DNA from: Microbacterium galbinum
GTDB lineage: Bacteria; Actinomycetota; Actinomycetes; Actinomycetales; Microbacteriaceae
DNA length: 64,000 nucleotides
Assembly (NCBI RefSeq): GCF_023101185.1
Contig: NZ_CP078077.1
Location: 1,393,630 to 1,457,629 of the forward strand
Direction of reading: 5' to 3'
Program-made: the position numbers and the translations under genes
The notes under the pieces: generated by a model
What the model was told of the DNA's origin: nothing
Seen by the model: the letters and a program-made list of their open reading frames with translations, nothing else
Databases searched by the model: none
Shown here: piece by piece, positions 40,389 to 50,767 of the stretch
Position numbering within the stretch: position 1 is the stretch's first letter
How the letters are laid out: each line of letters opens with the position of its first letter

Positions 40389-42260
40389 TCAGCCGATGAG
40401 ACTGGGCTGCAGGTCGCGCAGCGTGCGCCGATGCGTCATGCGTGTCACGCCGATCATCGCGAACAGCAGCGCACCGACCAACCAGATGCCGAGCACGATC
40501 AGGTCGCCGCCCGCTCGGGCGAGATCACCCCCGTACATCAGCTGCCGCATCGCATCGACGACGTAGCCGAGCGGCAGCACGTGGTGCAGGGCCGCGAGCG
40601 GGGCGGGCAGCGTCTGCCAGGGGAACGTGCCGCCGGCGGTCACGAGCTGCAGCACCATGAGCACGAGCCCGAGGAACTGCCCCACCGAGCCCAACCACAC
40701 ATTGAGCGCGAGGATGATCGCCGCGAACGTCGCCGAGGCGAACACCAGCACCCCGAGGGTGCCGAGCGGATGGTTGAACGTGAACCCGAGGGTGAGCGCG
40801 AGGATGCCCATGAGCCCCAGCATCTGCACCGCGCCGAGCGCCGCGGGCGTCAGCCACCCGGCGAGCGTGATGCGGATCGGGGAGTGCAGCGCGGTGATCG
40901 CGCGCCGCGAGATCGGCTTCACGATGAGGAACAGCGCGTAGATGCCGATCCAGGCCGAGAGGGCGGCGAAGAACGGGGCGAGCCCGGCGCCGTAGTCCTC
41001 GGCCGAGGCGACCTTGTCGCTCGACACCTTCACCGGGTCGGCGATCGTGTCGGCCTGCAGGCTGCGCAGCTCGGGGGTGGATGCCGGGATCTGGTCGACA
41101 CCGGATGCCAAGCCGTCGCGCAGTTCGGCCGCCCCGCTGGCGAGGGTGCTCAGTCCGTCGCGCAGTTGCGCGGCGCCGTCGTTGGCGGATGCCGCGCCCT
41201 CCGCGACCGTTCCCGCACCGGTAGCGAGGCTCGAGGCGCCGGTCGAGAGGGTCGCCGCGCCGGAAGCGACCTGTGCCGCGCCATCCGCGAGCTGATCGAT
41301 CTTGCCGACGTCCGCCTGCACGGTCGCGTTGCCGTCCTGCAGCCGCGTCGCGAGCGGGTCGAGCTTCGCGAGCACCTGGTCGATCTCCTCGGGTGTGAGG
41401 CCCTGATCGGTGAGGATCGTCGTGATGTCGGTGCGCACCTGCGGCAGGGCATCCGTCGCCTGCTGCACGACCGAGCCCGCCCGGTCGGCGATGTCGGCGA
41501 GCTGGCGGTTGCCGTCGCTCACCTGCGCGGCACCGTCGGCGAGGGACTGCGCCCCGGTCGCCAGGGTCTGGGCGCCGGAGGCGAGCTGCGCGGTGCCGTC
41601 GGCCAGCTGGGCCGTGCCGTCGGCGAGGGTCGCGCTGCCCGTGGCGGCGGTGTTCGCGCCGTCGGTCAGCTGCGTCGCCCCGTCGGTCGCGGTCACGAGG
41701 CTGTCGCGGATGTCGCTGAGCCCGGTAAGCAGCCGCTCGGCCGCCTCGCTTCCGACCATCTCGGCCACCGAGCTGCGGATCTTCTCGACCGCCTGCGTGC
41801 CCATCGACGATGCGAGGTAGTTGTTCGCGTCGTTGGTCTCGAGGTCGATGCGGGCCTGGTGCGGGTCGTCGCCCGCGGCCGAGGTCAGCGCCGTCGAGAA
41901 GTCGGAGGGGATGGTCACGGTGAAGTCGACGGTGCCGTGGCGCAGGGCATCCGCTGCTTCGTCGGCCGTCATCCGCTGCCAGTCGAAGGCGTTGCCGTCG
42001 ATGAGGTTGTCGGCGACGTCCTCGCCGTAGTTGACGGTGTCGCCGGCGGCGGCGTCGGATGCCGTGGACGGCGCCCCCGCATCGTCGACGACGAGAGCCA
42101 CCGGCACCTCGGGGAACTTGGCGTAGGGGTCCTGGTTCGCCCAGAGGTAGAGGCCGCCGTAGAGGATCGGCACGCACACGAGCGCGATGAGCGCGATGAT
42201 GCCCATCTTGCTCGCCGTCAGCCGCCGCAGCTCGGCGGCGATCATCGCGGGAACCTTCAT
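40389..42260 (-). CDS. YhgE/Pip-family membrane protein
   Basis: 623 residues. One N-terminal helix ('MGIIALIALVCVPILYGGLYLWANQDPYAKFPEVPVALVVDDAG') carries the family start. A ~370-residue extracytoplasmic region follows, rich in repeated 'LADGAAQ/LATGA/LASGAAEL' units that favour long coiled helices. Five to six helices end the protein ('AWIGIYALFLIVKPISRRAITAL', 'GAVQMLGLMGILALTLGF'). Relatives include phage-infection protein Pip, YhgE and accessory proteins of type VII secretion. Specific role unknown. It overlaps the upstream ATPase-like gene by 4 nt and belongs to the tetR operon. Confidence 0.87.
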   Translation of the reverse strand: MKVPAMIAAELRRLTASKMGIIALIALVCVPILYGGLYLWANQDPYAKFPEVPVALVVDDAGAPSTASDAAAGDTVNYGEDVADNLIDGNAFDWQRMTADEAADALRHGTVDFTVTIPSDFSTALTSAAGDDPHQARIDLETNDANNYLASSMGTQAVEKIRSSVAEMVGSEAAERLLTGLSDIRDSLVTATDGATQLTDGANTAATGSATLADGTAQLADGTAQLASGAQTLATGAQSLADGAAQVSDGNRQLADIADRAGSVVQQATDALPQVRTDITTILTDQGLTPEEIDQVLAKLDPLATRLQDGNATVQADVGKIDQLADGAAQVASGAATLSTGASSLATGAGTVAEGAASANDGAAQLRDGLSTLASGAAELRDGLASGVDQIPASTPELRSLQADTIADPVKVSSDKVASAEDYGAGLAPFFAALSAWIGIYALFLIVKPISRRAITALHSPIRITLAGWLTPAALGAVQMLGLMGILALTLGFTFNHPLGTLGVLVFASATFAAIILALNVWLGSVGQFLGLVLMVLQLVTAGGTFPWQTLPAPLAALHHVLPLGYVVDAMRQLMYGGDLARAGGDLIVLGIWLVGALLFAMIGVTRMTHRRTLRDLQPSLIG

Positions 42261-43123
42261 GAGGCGGCTCCGTTCGTGTCGTCTTCGGGGTCGGGGTCCG
42301 GGGTGGGGGACGCTTCGACAGGCTCAGCGACCCACTCCTGCGGCTCAGCGACCCACTCGTGAGGCTCAGCGACCCGCTCGCTGGGTCCCTGAGCCTGTCG
42401 AAGGGCCCCGCCCCGCTCGACCTCACCGTCGTCCGAACCGCTCACTTCGGCATCCGCTTCCGCGTCGGCATCCGCTTCCGGCTCGAGCACGAGTGGCTCG
42501 ACCGGGCCGGAGGCGTTGACCGCGCCGAGCTCCTGCATCCGCTCCAGCGCCACGGCGGCCGAACCGCCGAGGATCACGAGCATCGCGAACCCGCGCTCGG
42601 CGAACTCGGCGGCGATGCGCCACCAGCCGTCGGGCGAGCCACCGTGCCGGTCGGGCGACACGAGCACGACGGCATCCGTTCCGTCGCGCAGCACCGCGAG
42701 CTCGCACAGGATGCGCACGCGCGCCGAGGGGTCGATGTTGCCGATCGGCACCGAGGCGAGCTCGGCGTATCCGAGCTGCGACAGCCAGCGCTTGGCGTGC
42801 AGCGGCGTCGCGCCGAGCCCGGCGAACATCAACTCCTCGCCGACGACGCCCGCGAGCGAGATGTCGGGGTGCGGGTCGCTGACGTCGGGGGCGTCGACGA
42901 GGGCGACCCGGCGGCGCAGCTCCTTGGCGCTGTCGGAGTCGTCGATCGTGACGCGACCGGTCTCGGGGCGCATGCGTCCGCTCGCGATCAGGCCGAGGAC
43001 GGTCGGACGCTGCTCGGTCTCGGCGAGCGCGTAACGCACCTCGCCGGTGTGGAACTCGAGAGTCGTGGGCGGGAGGGCCTGGCCGTTCTTGCCCTTGCTC
43101 ACGTCGTGCAGGGTGATCCTCAT
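42257..43123 (-). CDS. degenerate ABC-ATPase-like protein with repeat-derived C-terminus
   Basis: 288 residues. The beginning 'MRITLHDVSKGKNGQALPPTTLEFHTGEVRYALAE' and 'RRRVALVDAPDVS' follow the layout of an ABC ATPase. The Walker A loop is absent (ETEQRPTVLGLIASG at that position) and no LSGGQ signature is seen, so ATP hydrolysis is doubtful. After about residue 235, 'LRQAQGPSERVAEP...VAEPVEAS' is a translated family-1 palindromic element. It lies between tetR and the YhgE/Pip gene with 4-nt overlaps on both sides and probably forms a complex with the latter. Confidence 0.7.
   Translation of the reverse strand: MRITLHDVSKGKNGQALPPTTLEFHTGEVRYALAETEQRPTVLGLIASGRMRPETGRVTIDDSDSAKELRRRVALVDAPDVSDPHPDISLAGVVGEELMFAGLGATPLHAKRWLSQLGYAELASVPIGNIDPSARVRILCELAVLRDGTDAVVLVSPDRHGGSPDGWWRIAAEFAERGFAMLVILGGSAAVALERMQELGAVNASGPVEPLVLEPEADADAEADAEVSGSDDGEVERGGALRQAQGPSERVAEPHEWVAEPQEWVAEPVEASPTPDPDPEDDTNGAAS
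42303..42416. repeat. family 1 palindromic element inside a coding region, copy g
   Basis: GACGCTTCGACAGGCTCAGC on the left and TCCCTGAGCCTGTCGAAGGG on the right, with two internal GGCTCAGCGACCCACTC units. The entire element is in frame within the ABC-ATPase-like gene and adds roughly 35 codons near its end. Confidence 0.85.
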
Positions 43124-43746
43124 GCGGGGGCCTCCGTCGGGCCGGTGACGATGTCGGGGTGGGCGGCGAGCAGCTCATCGGTTTCGCGCCACGAGAGCCC
43201 GGCGATGCTGAGCACCGCGCGGACGGCGAGGTTCGCGGCGCCCGTGCTCGCGGCATCCGTGCGGGAGATGACCGTGCGCGCGATCTCCTCGATGAGGCGG
43301 GCGAGGGTGGGGGCGGCGAGGTCGCTGCGGAAGCTCCCGTCGTCCTGGCCGCGGCGTACCAGGGCGGCGACCGTGCGGCGCAGCGGGGCGAGGGCGTCGG
43401 CCGTGTGCTGCACGTGCGCCTCGTCGAGCGCGAGAGCGGCCGCGACCTGTACGTGCGCGGCCTCGTGCCAGAGGCGTGCCGTGAGGCGGGCGAGGGCGAG
43501 GCGGGCGTCGGCGTCGGTCACGGATTCGGCGATGGCGTTGAAGCGCTGGGCGCCGGTCGAGATGAGTTCGCGGATGAGGGCTTCGCGGTCGTCGAAGTGG
43601 CCGTAGAGGGTGCGGCGCGAGAGGCCGGCGCTGCGGGCGATCACGTCGACCGAGGCGTAGGGGTCGACGGAGAGCGCGGAACGGGCGGCGTCGAGGATGC
43701 CGGCGCGGTTCTCGACGGCGTCGCGGCGGGGTGCGCGGGTGGTCAT
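43120..43746 (-). CDS. TetR-family transcriptional regulator
   Basis: 208 residues from ATG at 43746 (MTTRAPRRDAVENRAGILDAAR). The helix-turn-helix 'YASVDVIARSAGLSRRTLYGHFDDREALIRELI' is canonical. The C-terminal helical ligand domain has no recognisable subfamily signature. It heads the operon with the ABC-like and YhgE/Pip genes (4-nt overlap) and a palindrome lies 20 bp upstream, so autoregulation of the three-gene membrane operon is expected. Confidence 0.87.
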   Translation of the reverse strand: MTTRAPRRDAVENRAGILDAARSALSVDPYASVDVIARSAGLSRRTLYGHFDDREALIRELISTGAQRFNAIAESVTDADARLALARLTARLWHEAAHVQVAAALALDEAHVQHTADALAPLRRTVAALVRRGQDDGSFRSDLAAPTLARLIEEIARTVISRTDAASTGAANLAVRAVLSIAGLSWRETDELLAAHPDIVTGPTEAPA

Positions 43747-43766
43747 GGATTCGAGTGTACTTAATG

Positions 43767-43782
43767 TGCACAGTTGTGTGCA
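43767..43782. promoter_or_regulatory. TetR operator candidate
   Basis: TGCACA-GTTG-TGTGCA, perfect 6-bp half-sites with a 4-bp spacer in an AT-richer stretch, 20 bp before the TetR start codon. Confidence 0.5.
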
Positions 43783-43845
43783 AGATAACTCGACGGACTC
43801 ACAGCATCCGCTCGTGCCACGCACTCCGCGGGACCGCACGGAAAA

Positions 43846-43873
43846 GGGGGCGGATGCCGCAGCATCCGCCCCC
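43846..43873 (-). terminator. rho-independent terminator of argG
   Basis: Perfect 12-bp stem (GGGGGCGGATGC, 43846-43857; GCATCCGCCCCC, 43862-43873) with a 4-nt loop. Read on the minus strand it follows the argG stop by about 20 nt and is trailed by TTTT, a proper U-run. Confidence 0.85.
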
Positions 43874-43892
43874 TGATCGAAACCCGTGAGGG

Positions 43893-46287
<2,395 letters not shown>

Positions 46288-46295
46288 GCGCCTCG

Positions 46296-46352
46296 GCGGG
46301 CAGCGACCCAGGGAGGCGAGGCTCAGCGACCCAGCGAGGGGCAGCGGCCCCG
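46296..46352. repeat. degenerate family 1 palindromic element, copy h
   Basis: Three short CAGCGACCCAG-type units remain (GGGCAGCGACCCAGGGAGGC and GGCTCAGCGACCCAGCGAGG) without intact terminal arms, in the convergent gap before the minus-strand operon. Confidence 0.5.
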
Positions 46353-46356
46353 GGCC

Positions 46357-47460
46357 TCAGAACCCGGGGTACTCCTGGATCTTCTTCTCGAACTCGTCGC
46401 GGTCGTCGTCACTGAGCACGGCGCTCGCGATCACGAACAGCTGCAGTCCCTCGACCGGCTCGCCGGTGCGCGCGTTCTGCGCCTCGCGCTCGGTTCTGAA
46501 TCCGCCGTCCGCGTCGTTCGACAGGTCGTAGATCGTCGCGTAGAAGCGCAGCGGATCGGGGTAGTTCTCGGTGTACGACTCCCACGTGTGCTGGGTGCGC
46601 GGGTCGTCGCTGCCGTAGAGCTTCTCGATCATCGTCGGGTCGATGCCCGATCCGGTCGGGTCGTTGAAGGCATACAGGCCGTACATCCCGTGCTCCTGCA
46701 CGACCTGATCGATCACGGCCATGACCTGCTGCTTGCGCGCGTAGTCCTGGATCGGTTCGTTGGTCGCCCAGCCCGCCGAGCCGTACTCGTAGAGCATCGA
46801 CTCCCCGCCGTAGCCGTTGCGCTCGGGCCGCAGGTCTTCGTCGGTGAACTGCGTCCAGGTGTAGCCGAACTCGTCACTGAGGCGCTGGCGCACGTCGGCG
46901 AAGAGGCTGTCGGCCTCGGCGCGCACCTCCTCGAGCGACTGCTGGTTCAGCACGTCCTGGTTGTCGGTGCCCTTGATGCCGGGGTAGGCCTCGGCGTGCT
47001 TCTGCTCGTCGGACTTCGATCCGTCGTAGTTGCCGCTGGCCGACGATTGCAGGGCGCTGAGCCCGCCGACGGTGGCGACGTTGAACAGCACCGCGATGAC
47101 GAGGGCGATCGCGCCGAGCATCCGCCCCCGTCTCGTGGCGATCGCCGCGATGATGACCGCGACGAGCACGAGCTGCAGGGCGAGCATCGTGACGCCGTAG
47201 AGCAGGTCGGTGCCGCCGGCGAGCATCGTACCCAGCAGCACGATGGCGAACAGGATGCTGGCGAGCAGGGCGATCCATCCGATCGCGTTCGCCGACCGGC
47301 GCTCGTCGTCGCCGTCGGCCACCGACACGAACGTCGGGAACGCCGGTGCCTCCTGCGGTCCGGTGCCGCGGCGCGCACCCCGGTAGCCGCCGGGCGGCGG
47401 AACGGGTGGCGCACCTTCGGCGCCCGCGAGGTAGCGGGCGCGCTGGCTCTCGTGATCCAT
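46357..47460 (-). CDS. membrane protein with C-terminal extracytoplasmic domain, unknown function
   Basis: 367 residues from ATG 47460 (MDHESQRARYLAGAEGAP); ATG 47466 is an alternative. A Pro/Gly-rich cytoplasmic N-terminus of about 60 residues precedes three to four helices ('IGWIALLASILFAIVLLGTMLAGG', 'LALQLVLVAVIIAAIATRRGRMLGAIALVIAVLFNVATVGGL'). A ~220-residue soluble domain with many Asp/Tyr residues follows. No family is recognised. It is the last gene of the MoxR/VWA operon and touches the upstream gene by one base. Confidence 0.65.
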   Translation of the reverse strand: MDHESQRARYLAGAEGAPPVPPPGGYRGARRGTGPQEAPAFPTFVSVADGDDERRSANAIGWIALLASILFAIVLLGTMLAGGTDLLYGVTMLALQLVLVAVIIAAIATRRGRMLGAIALVIAVLFNVATVGGLSALQSSASGNYDGSKSDEQKHAEAYPGIKGTDNQDVLNQQSLEEVRAEADSLFADVRQRLSDEFGYTWTQFTDEDLRPERNGYGGESMLYEYGSAGWATNEPIQDYARKQQVMAVIDQVVQEHGMYGLYAFNDPTGSGIDPTMIEKLYGSDDPRTQHTWESYTENYPDPLRFYATIYDLSNDADGGFRTEREAQNARTGEPVEGLQLFVIASAVLSDDDRDEFEKKIQEYPGF

Positions 47461-48221
47461 CACCATGGCCTGTCCGTTCCCGAGCCGGGCTCGTCGCCGC
47501 CCTGCTGCTGGTCGCGCTCCTGCGTGCCCTGGTCGAGCTTGTCCTTGAGGTCGTCGAGCTTCTGCTCGTCGGGCTGCTGCGGCTGCTCCTGCTCCTCCTC
47601 GCCCTCCTGCGGGTCGGGCTGCTGCTCCTGCTCCTGCTCCTGCTGCTGCTTCTCCTTCAGCCGCTCCTCGGAGTCGTCGAGGCTCTCGCCCATGTCGCGA
47701 TCCGGATCGGACGACTGGTTCTCGGCCTCTTCGCTGTTGCACTCCTCGGGCGTCTCGACGACGATCGTCAGCGCCTCGGCGTACAGCTGGGCCGCACCGG
47801 CGCCGTCGCCGCCCTCGCGGGCCGCATCGCCCATCCGCTCGATCACGAGCGAGAGGTTGACGCGCACGGCGCAGACCTCCAGGCCCGTCGCCAGGTCGAG
47901 GGCCTCTTCGAGCTTCGTGCGTGCCTCGGGCAGTTCCTCGGCGCCCGCGAGCGCGGTGCCGATGTTGAAGGGGGCCTTGTACGGCTCGAACCAGTTGAGG
48001 AACTCCTGGCCCTCGGCCGCCGCCTCGGAGCCCGCGTAGTCGTCGACGACGTAGGCGCTGATCGCCTGGTGCGCGAACGCGTACATGCTGAGGATCTTGC
48101 CCACGAAGAACAGCGACACCAGCACGAGGGGCAGCGAACCGATCGCGATCCATCGACGGATGCTGCGGCGCCGACGGTTCGAGGCGAGCAGGTGCGCGGC
48201 CGCAGCCTGCGGGTCACTCAT
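47460..48221 (-). CDS. TPR-like membrane-anchored protein of the MoxR/VWA operon
   Basis: 253 residues. One N-terminal helix ('WIAIGSLPLVLVSLFFVGKILSMYAF') is followed by two helical-pair repeats resembling TPRs ('NIGTALAGAEELPEARTKLEEALDLA', 'GAAQLYAEALTIVVE'). The C-terminal ~80 residues are Gln/Glu-rich and low complexity (KEKQQQEQEQEQQPDPQEGE). BatC-type proteins with TPRs occupy this position in many MoxR operons. The start is supported by GGGGGAG 4 nt upstream; it overlaps the VWA gene by 8 nt. Confidence 0.72.
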   Translation of the reverse strand: MSDPQAAAAHLLASNRRRRSIRRWIAIGSLPLVLVSLFFVGKILSMYAFAHQAISAYVVDDYAGSEAAAEGQEFLNWFEPYKAPFNIGTALAGAEELPEARTKLEEALDLATGLEVCAVRVNLSLVIERMGDAAREGGDGAGAAQLYAEALTIVVETPEECNSEEAENQSSDPDRDMGESLDDSEERLKEKQQQEQEQEQQPDPQEGEEEQEQPQQPDEQKLDDLKDKLDQGTQERDQQQGGDEPGSGTDRPW

Positions 48222-49305
48222 CGGGCTCCCCCTTTCTGCGGGAAGGGCGCTTCGACAGGCTCAGCGACCCGGTTTCCGAGCCGGCGGAGTCGATCTTCGG
48301 GGTGCGGAGGCCGCGCAGGCGGGCGATCAGCATGGCCGCGCGCGCCAATTCGATCCCGAGCAGCACGATGAGCACGAGCGCCGCAATCCAGTAGAGCTCG
48401 GTCACGTTGCCGACCTCGCCCGATTCGGCGTAGTTCGTGGTGGTCGTCGGCGCCTCGGGCAGCTGCGGCTCGGTGTCGGCCGTGCGGTGCTCGTACTCGA
48501 CGCCGAGTTCGGCGGCCAGCGCCTGCAGGTTCTGCTCGTCGACGACCGACAGTGCATCGGAGCCCTGGTACTGGATGTACCCGGCATCCGTTCCGTCGAC
48601 GCCGCCGCTGGTGATGCGCATGGGCCCGCCCTCGGCGGTGCCGTACCCGAACACCGCGCCGGCGTCGGTGTAGGGCGCGCTCGCGGCGAACGACTCGGGG
48701 TCCGACGACACGGTCTGCTCGCCGTCGCCGAAGTAGAACACCATGCGCGAGCGATCGGGCGACGACTCGGCCGCCGACGCGAGCGTCTGCTCGAGCAGGG
48801 TCGCGGCGATGCCGATCGAGCTTCCGCGCGACTGGCTCGTGACCTCGGGGCGCAGCACGTCGAGAGACCCGACCAGCGCCGTGGTGTCGGTGGTCAACGG
48901 CATCCGCAGTTCGGCGGCGGCATCGAAGGTGAGCAGCGCGAAGCGCGCGCCCGGGTACTCGGCGATGATCGTGCGCACGTCGGCGCGCACGCCGTCGAGG
49001 CGTGGCTCTCCGTCGGCCCAGTCCTCGGCGACGATGCTCGCGGTCGTGTCGACCACCAGCACGATGTCGGTGTCGGTCGCCAGGGTCTGCGTGGCGCCGC
49101 CGGGGATGCCGGGGCGCAGCAGCATCACGAAGCAGGCGAGCACCGCGGCCAAGCGCAGCGCCCAGAGCAGACGGTGGTTGCGCGTCTGGGCGGTCGAGCG
49201 CCCCGCGTCCTTCGGCGCGCGCACGAGCACCCACACCACGAGCGCGGCGATCGGGGCGAACAGCAGCAGGAGCAGGAAGACGTTGATGGCGGGTTGGAAG
49301 ATCAC
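48214..49305 (-). CDS. von Willebrand factor A protein with altered MIDAS (BatB-like)
   Basis: 363 residues from GTG 49305, with GGAGGG 7 nt upstream and the start overlapping the previous stop. Two N-terminal helices, then a VWA domain in which the metal site reads 'DIVLVVDTTASIVAEDW' (DxTxS rather than DxSxS). A C-terminal helix 'LYWIAALVLIVLLGIELARAAMLIARL' follows. The last residues (GSLSLSKRPSRRKGEPDE) come from an inserted half palindrome. Membrane-anchored VWA proteins here work with the MoxR ATPase as an assembly chaperone for metal or envelope complexes. Confidence 0.82.
   Translation of the reverse strand: MIFQPAINVFLLLLLFAPIAALVVWVLVRAPKDAGRSTAQTRNHRLLWALRLAAVLACFVMLLRPGIPGGATQTLATDTDIVLVVDTTASIVAEDWADGEPRLDGVRADVRTIIAEYPGARFALLTFDAAAELRMPLTTDTTALVGSLDVLRPEVTSQSRGSSIGIAATLLEQTLASAAESSPDRSRMVFYFGDGEQTVSSDPESFAASAPYTDAGAVFGYGTAEGGPMRITSGGVDGTDAGYIQYQGSDALSVVDEQNLQALAAELGVEYEHRTADTEPQLPEAPTTTTNYAESGEVGNVTELYWIAALVLIVLLGIELARAAMLIARLRGLRTPKIDSAGSETGSLSLSKRPSRRKGEPDE
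48242..48280. repeat. half copy of family 1 in the 3' end of a VWA gene, copy i
   Basis: GGGCGCTTCGACAGGCTCAG followed by CGACCCGGTTTC. Only one arm is present and it encodes the C-terminal GSLSLSKRP residues of the VWA protein just before the overlap with the next gene. Confidence 0.75.
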
Positions 49306-50288
49306 AGTCGCACCCTCCACAGCAGCACCACGAACGACAGCAGCGCGATCGAGACGACCACGATCCACAGATCGGGGGCGTCGGTCCACACCACCTGCGC
49401 CTCGCCGCGGAGCTCGGTCGCGTCCTGCTCGCGCACCTGCTCGACGATGTCGCCGACCGTGGTCGTGTCGCGCAGTCCGTAGGCCTGGCCGCCGGTCGCT
49501 TCGGCCGCAGCGGCCAGTTCGGCGCTCACATCCGCGTCCTTGCCCTCGACGGGGTTCAGCGCGAACACGCGCACGCCGTTCGACGCGGCGTAGTTCGCGG
49601 CCTCTTCGAGCGTCACGATCGACGCGCCGTTGATCTCGTTGTCGGTCGCGAAGATCACCGAGCGCGAGCGCTCGTCGTCGGGGTGGTCGAAGCCCATCGC
49701 GCAGGCGGCGAGCCCGTCGCCGATCAGCGAGGCGCCGTTGCCGTTGAGCGTGCCGACCCAGTGCTCGGGGATCTGATCGACGTAGTCGAAGCTCTCGCGC
49801 ATGCTCTCGAGGTGCGTGCGGATGAAGTCGTAGTCGTCGGTGAGCGGGAAGATCTGCACCGGCGAGCTGTTGAAGATCGTCAGCCCGATGCGCTCCCCCT
49901 CGAAGCCGTCGAGCAGCTCTTCGAACACCGTCAGCACCTCGACGTCGACCTCCGACATCGATCCCGAGACGTCGAGGCAGAGCATGATGTCGCGGCTCGT
50001 GTTGACGGGCTGGATCGTCTGGGAGGACATCGGCCGGGCGGCCACGACACCGGCCGTGATGACCGTGAGCGCACCCAGGAGCAGGATGCCGCTCAGGGCG
50101 ATGATCCGTCGGGAGAGCGCTTCGCGGAACGCGGGCAGCGCGCGCAGACGCTCCGCGCGGGCGATGCGTGCGCGGTCGGTTCCCGTGGACTGCCCGCGGC
50201 GGCGCAGTCCGAGCGCGAGACCGATGCCGAGGGCGGCGATCACGACCGCGGCCGCGACGATGATGAGCCAGCCGTTCGCTAGTGCCAT
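49302..50288 (-). CDS. von Willebrand factor A protein (BatA-like)
   Basis: 328 residues with helices at the N-terminus, around residue 65 and at the extreme C-terminus, placing the VWA domain outside the membrane. The MIDAS is canonical ('DIMLCLDVSGSMSEVDVEVL', later 'NGNGASLIGDGLAACAMGF' and 'SVIFATDNEINGASIV'). Ends 'LWIVVVSIALLSFVVLLWRVRL'. Partner of the neighbouring VWA protein and the MoxR ATPase. It overlaps the 162-residue upstream gene by 10 nt. Confidence 0.85.
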   Translation of the reverse strand: MALANGWLIIVAAAVVIAALGIGLALGLRRRGQSTGTDRARIARAERLRALPAFREALSRRIIALSGILLLGALTVITAGVVAARPMSSQTIQPVNTSRDIMLCLDVSGSMSEVDVEVLTVFEELLDGFEGERIGLTIFNSSPVQIFPLTDDYDFIRTHLESMRESFDYVDQIPEHWVGTLNGNGASLIGDGLAACAMGFDHPDDERSRSVIFATDNEINGASIVTLEEAANYAASNGVRVFALNPVEGKDADVSAELAAAAEATGGQAYGLRDTTTVGDIVEQVREQDATELRGEAQVVWTDAPDLWIVVVSIALLSFVVLLWRVRL

Positions 50289-50767
50289 GAGCGCACCACC
50301 GTCCGCGCCGCCTCGGCGCCGGCGAGAGGATCGATCGGCGGGCCCTGGCGGAAGATGCTCGGATAGTAGTGTCGGCGCATCGCGTCGATCAGGGCGGGGT
50401 GCACTCCACGGGAGACGAGGTCATCGAGGGCGAGTACCGGGGCCTCGAGGCCGCTGTACTCGTTGACGAAGGTGCGCACCACGCGGCTCAGTTCGAGGTT
50501 GGCGTTGCGGGGCGAGAGCCGCTTCTCGCGGTAGTCGGTCTCGATCTGCTGCACGCGGTCGAGGTACTCCACGCGCAACTGGCTGAGCACGTCGCCCGTG
50601 AGCAGCTGCGGCTGCTCGATGCCGAGACGGTCGGCGGAGCGGCGCTGCTTCGTGAGCGCGATCACGAGCCATGCGCCCACGATCAGCAGGGCGAGGATGC
50701 CGAACGCGAGCAGCACCCAGCCCCAGCCGTACTGCGCCGGCGGGTAGAGCTCATCAGACCCGGGCAT
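50279..50767 (-). CDS. single-helix membrane protein of the MoxR/VWA operon
   Basis: 162 residues. One helix ('GWVLLAFGILALLIVGAWLVIALTKQ') near the N-terminus is followed by a cytoplasmic helical domain ('LRVEYLDRVQQIETDYREKRLSPRNANLELSRVVRTFVNEYSG'). Its place between the DUF58 and VWA genes matches the small DUF4381-like component of these operons, though sequence identity to it cannot be claimed by eye. Overlaps of 14 and 10 nt with its neighbours indicate coupled translation. Confidence 0.68.
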   Translation of the reverse strand: MPGSDELYPPAQYGWGWVLLAFGILALLIVGAWLVIALTKQRRSADRLGIEQPQLLTGDVLSQLRVEYLDRVQQIETDYREKRLSPRNANLELSRVVRTFVNEYSGLEAPVLALDDLVSRGVHPALIDAMRRHYYPSIFRQGPPIDPLAGAEAARTVVRSWH

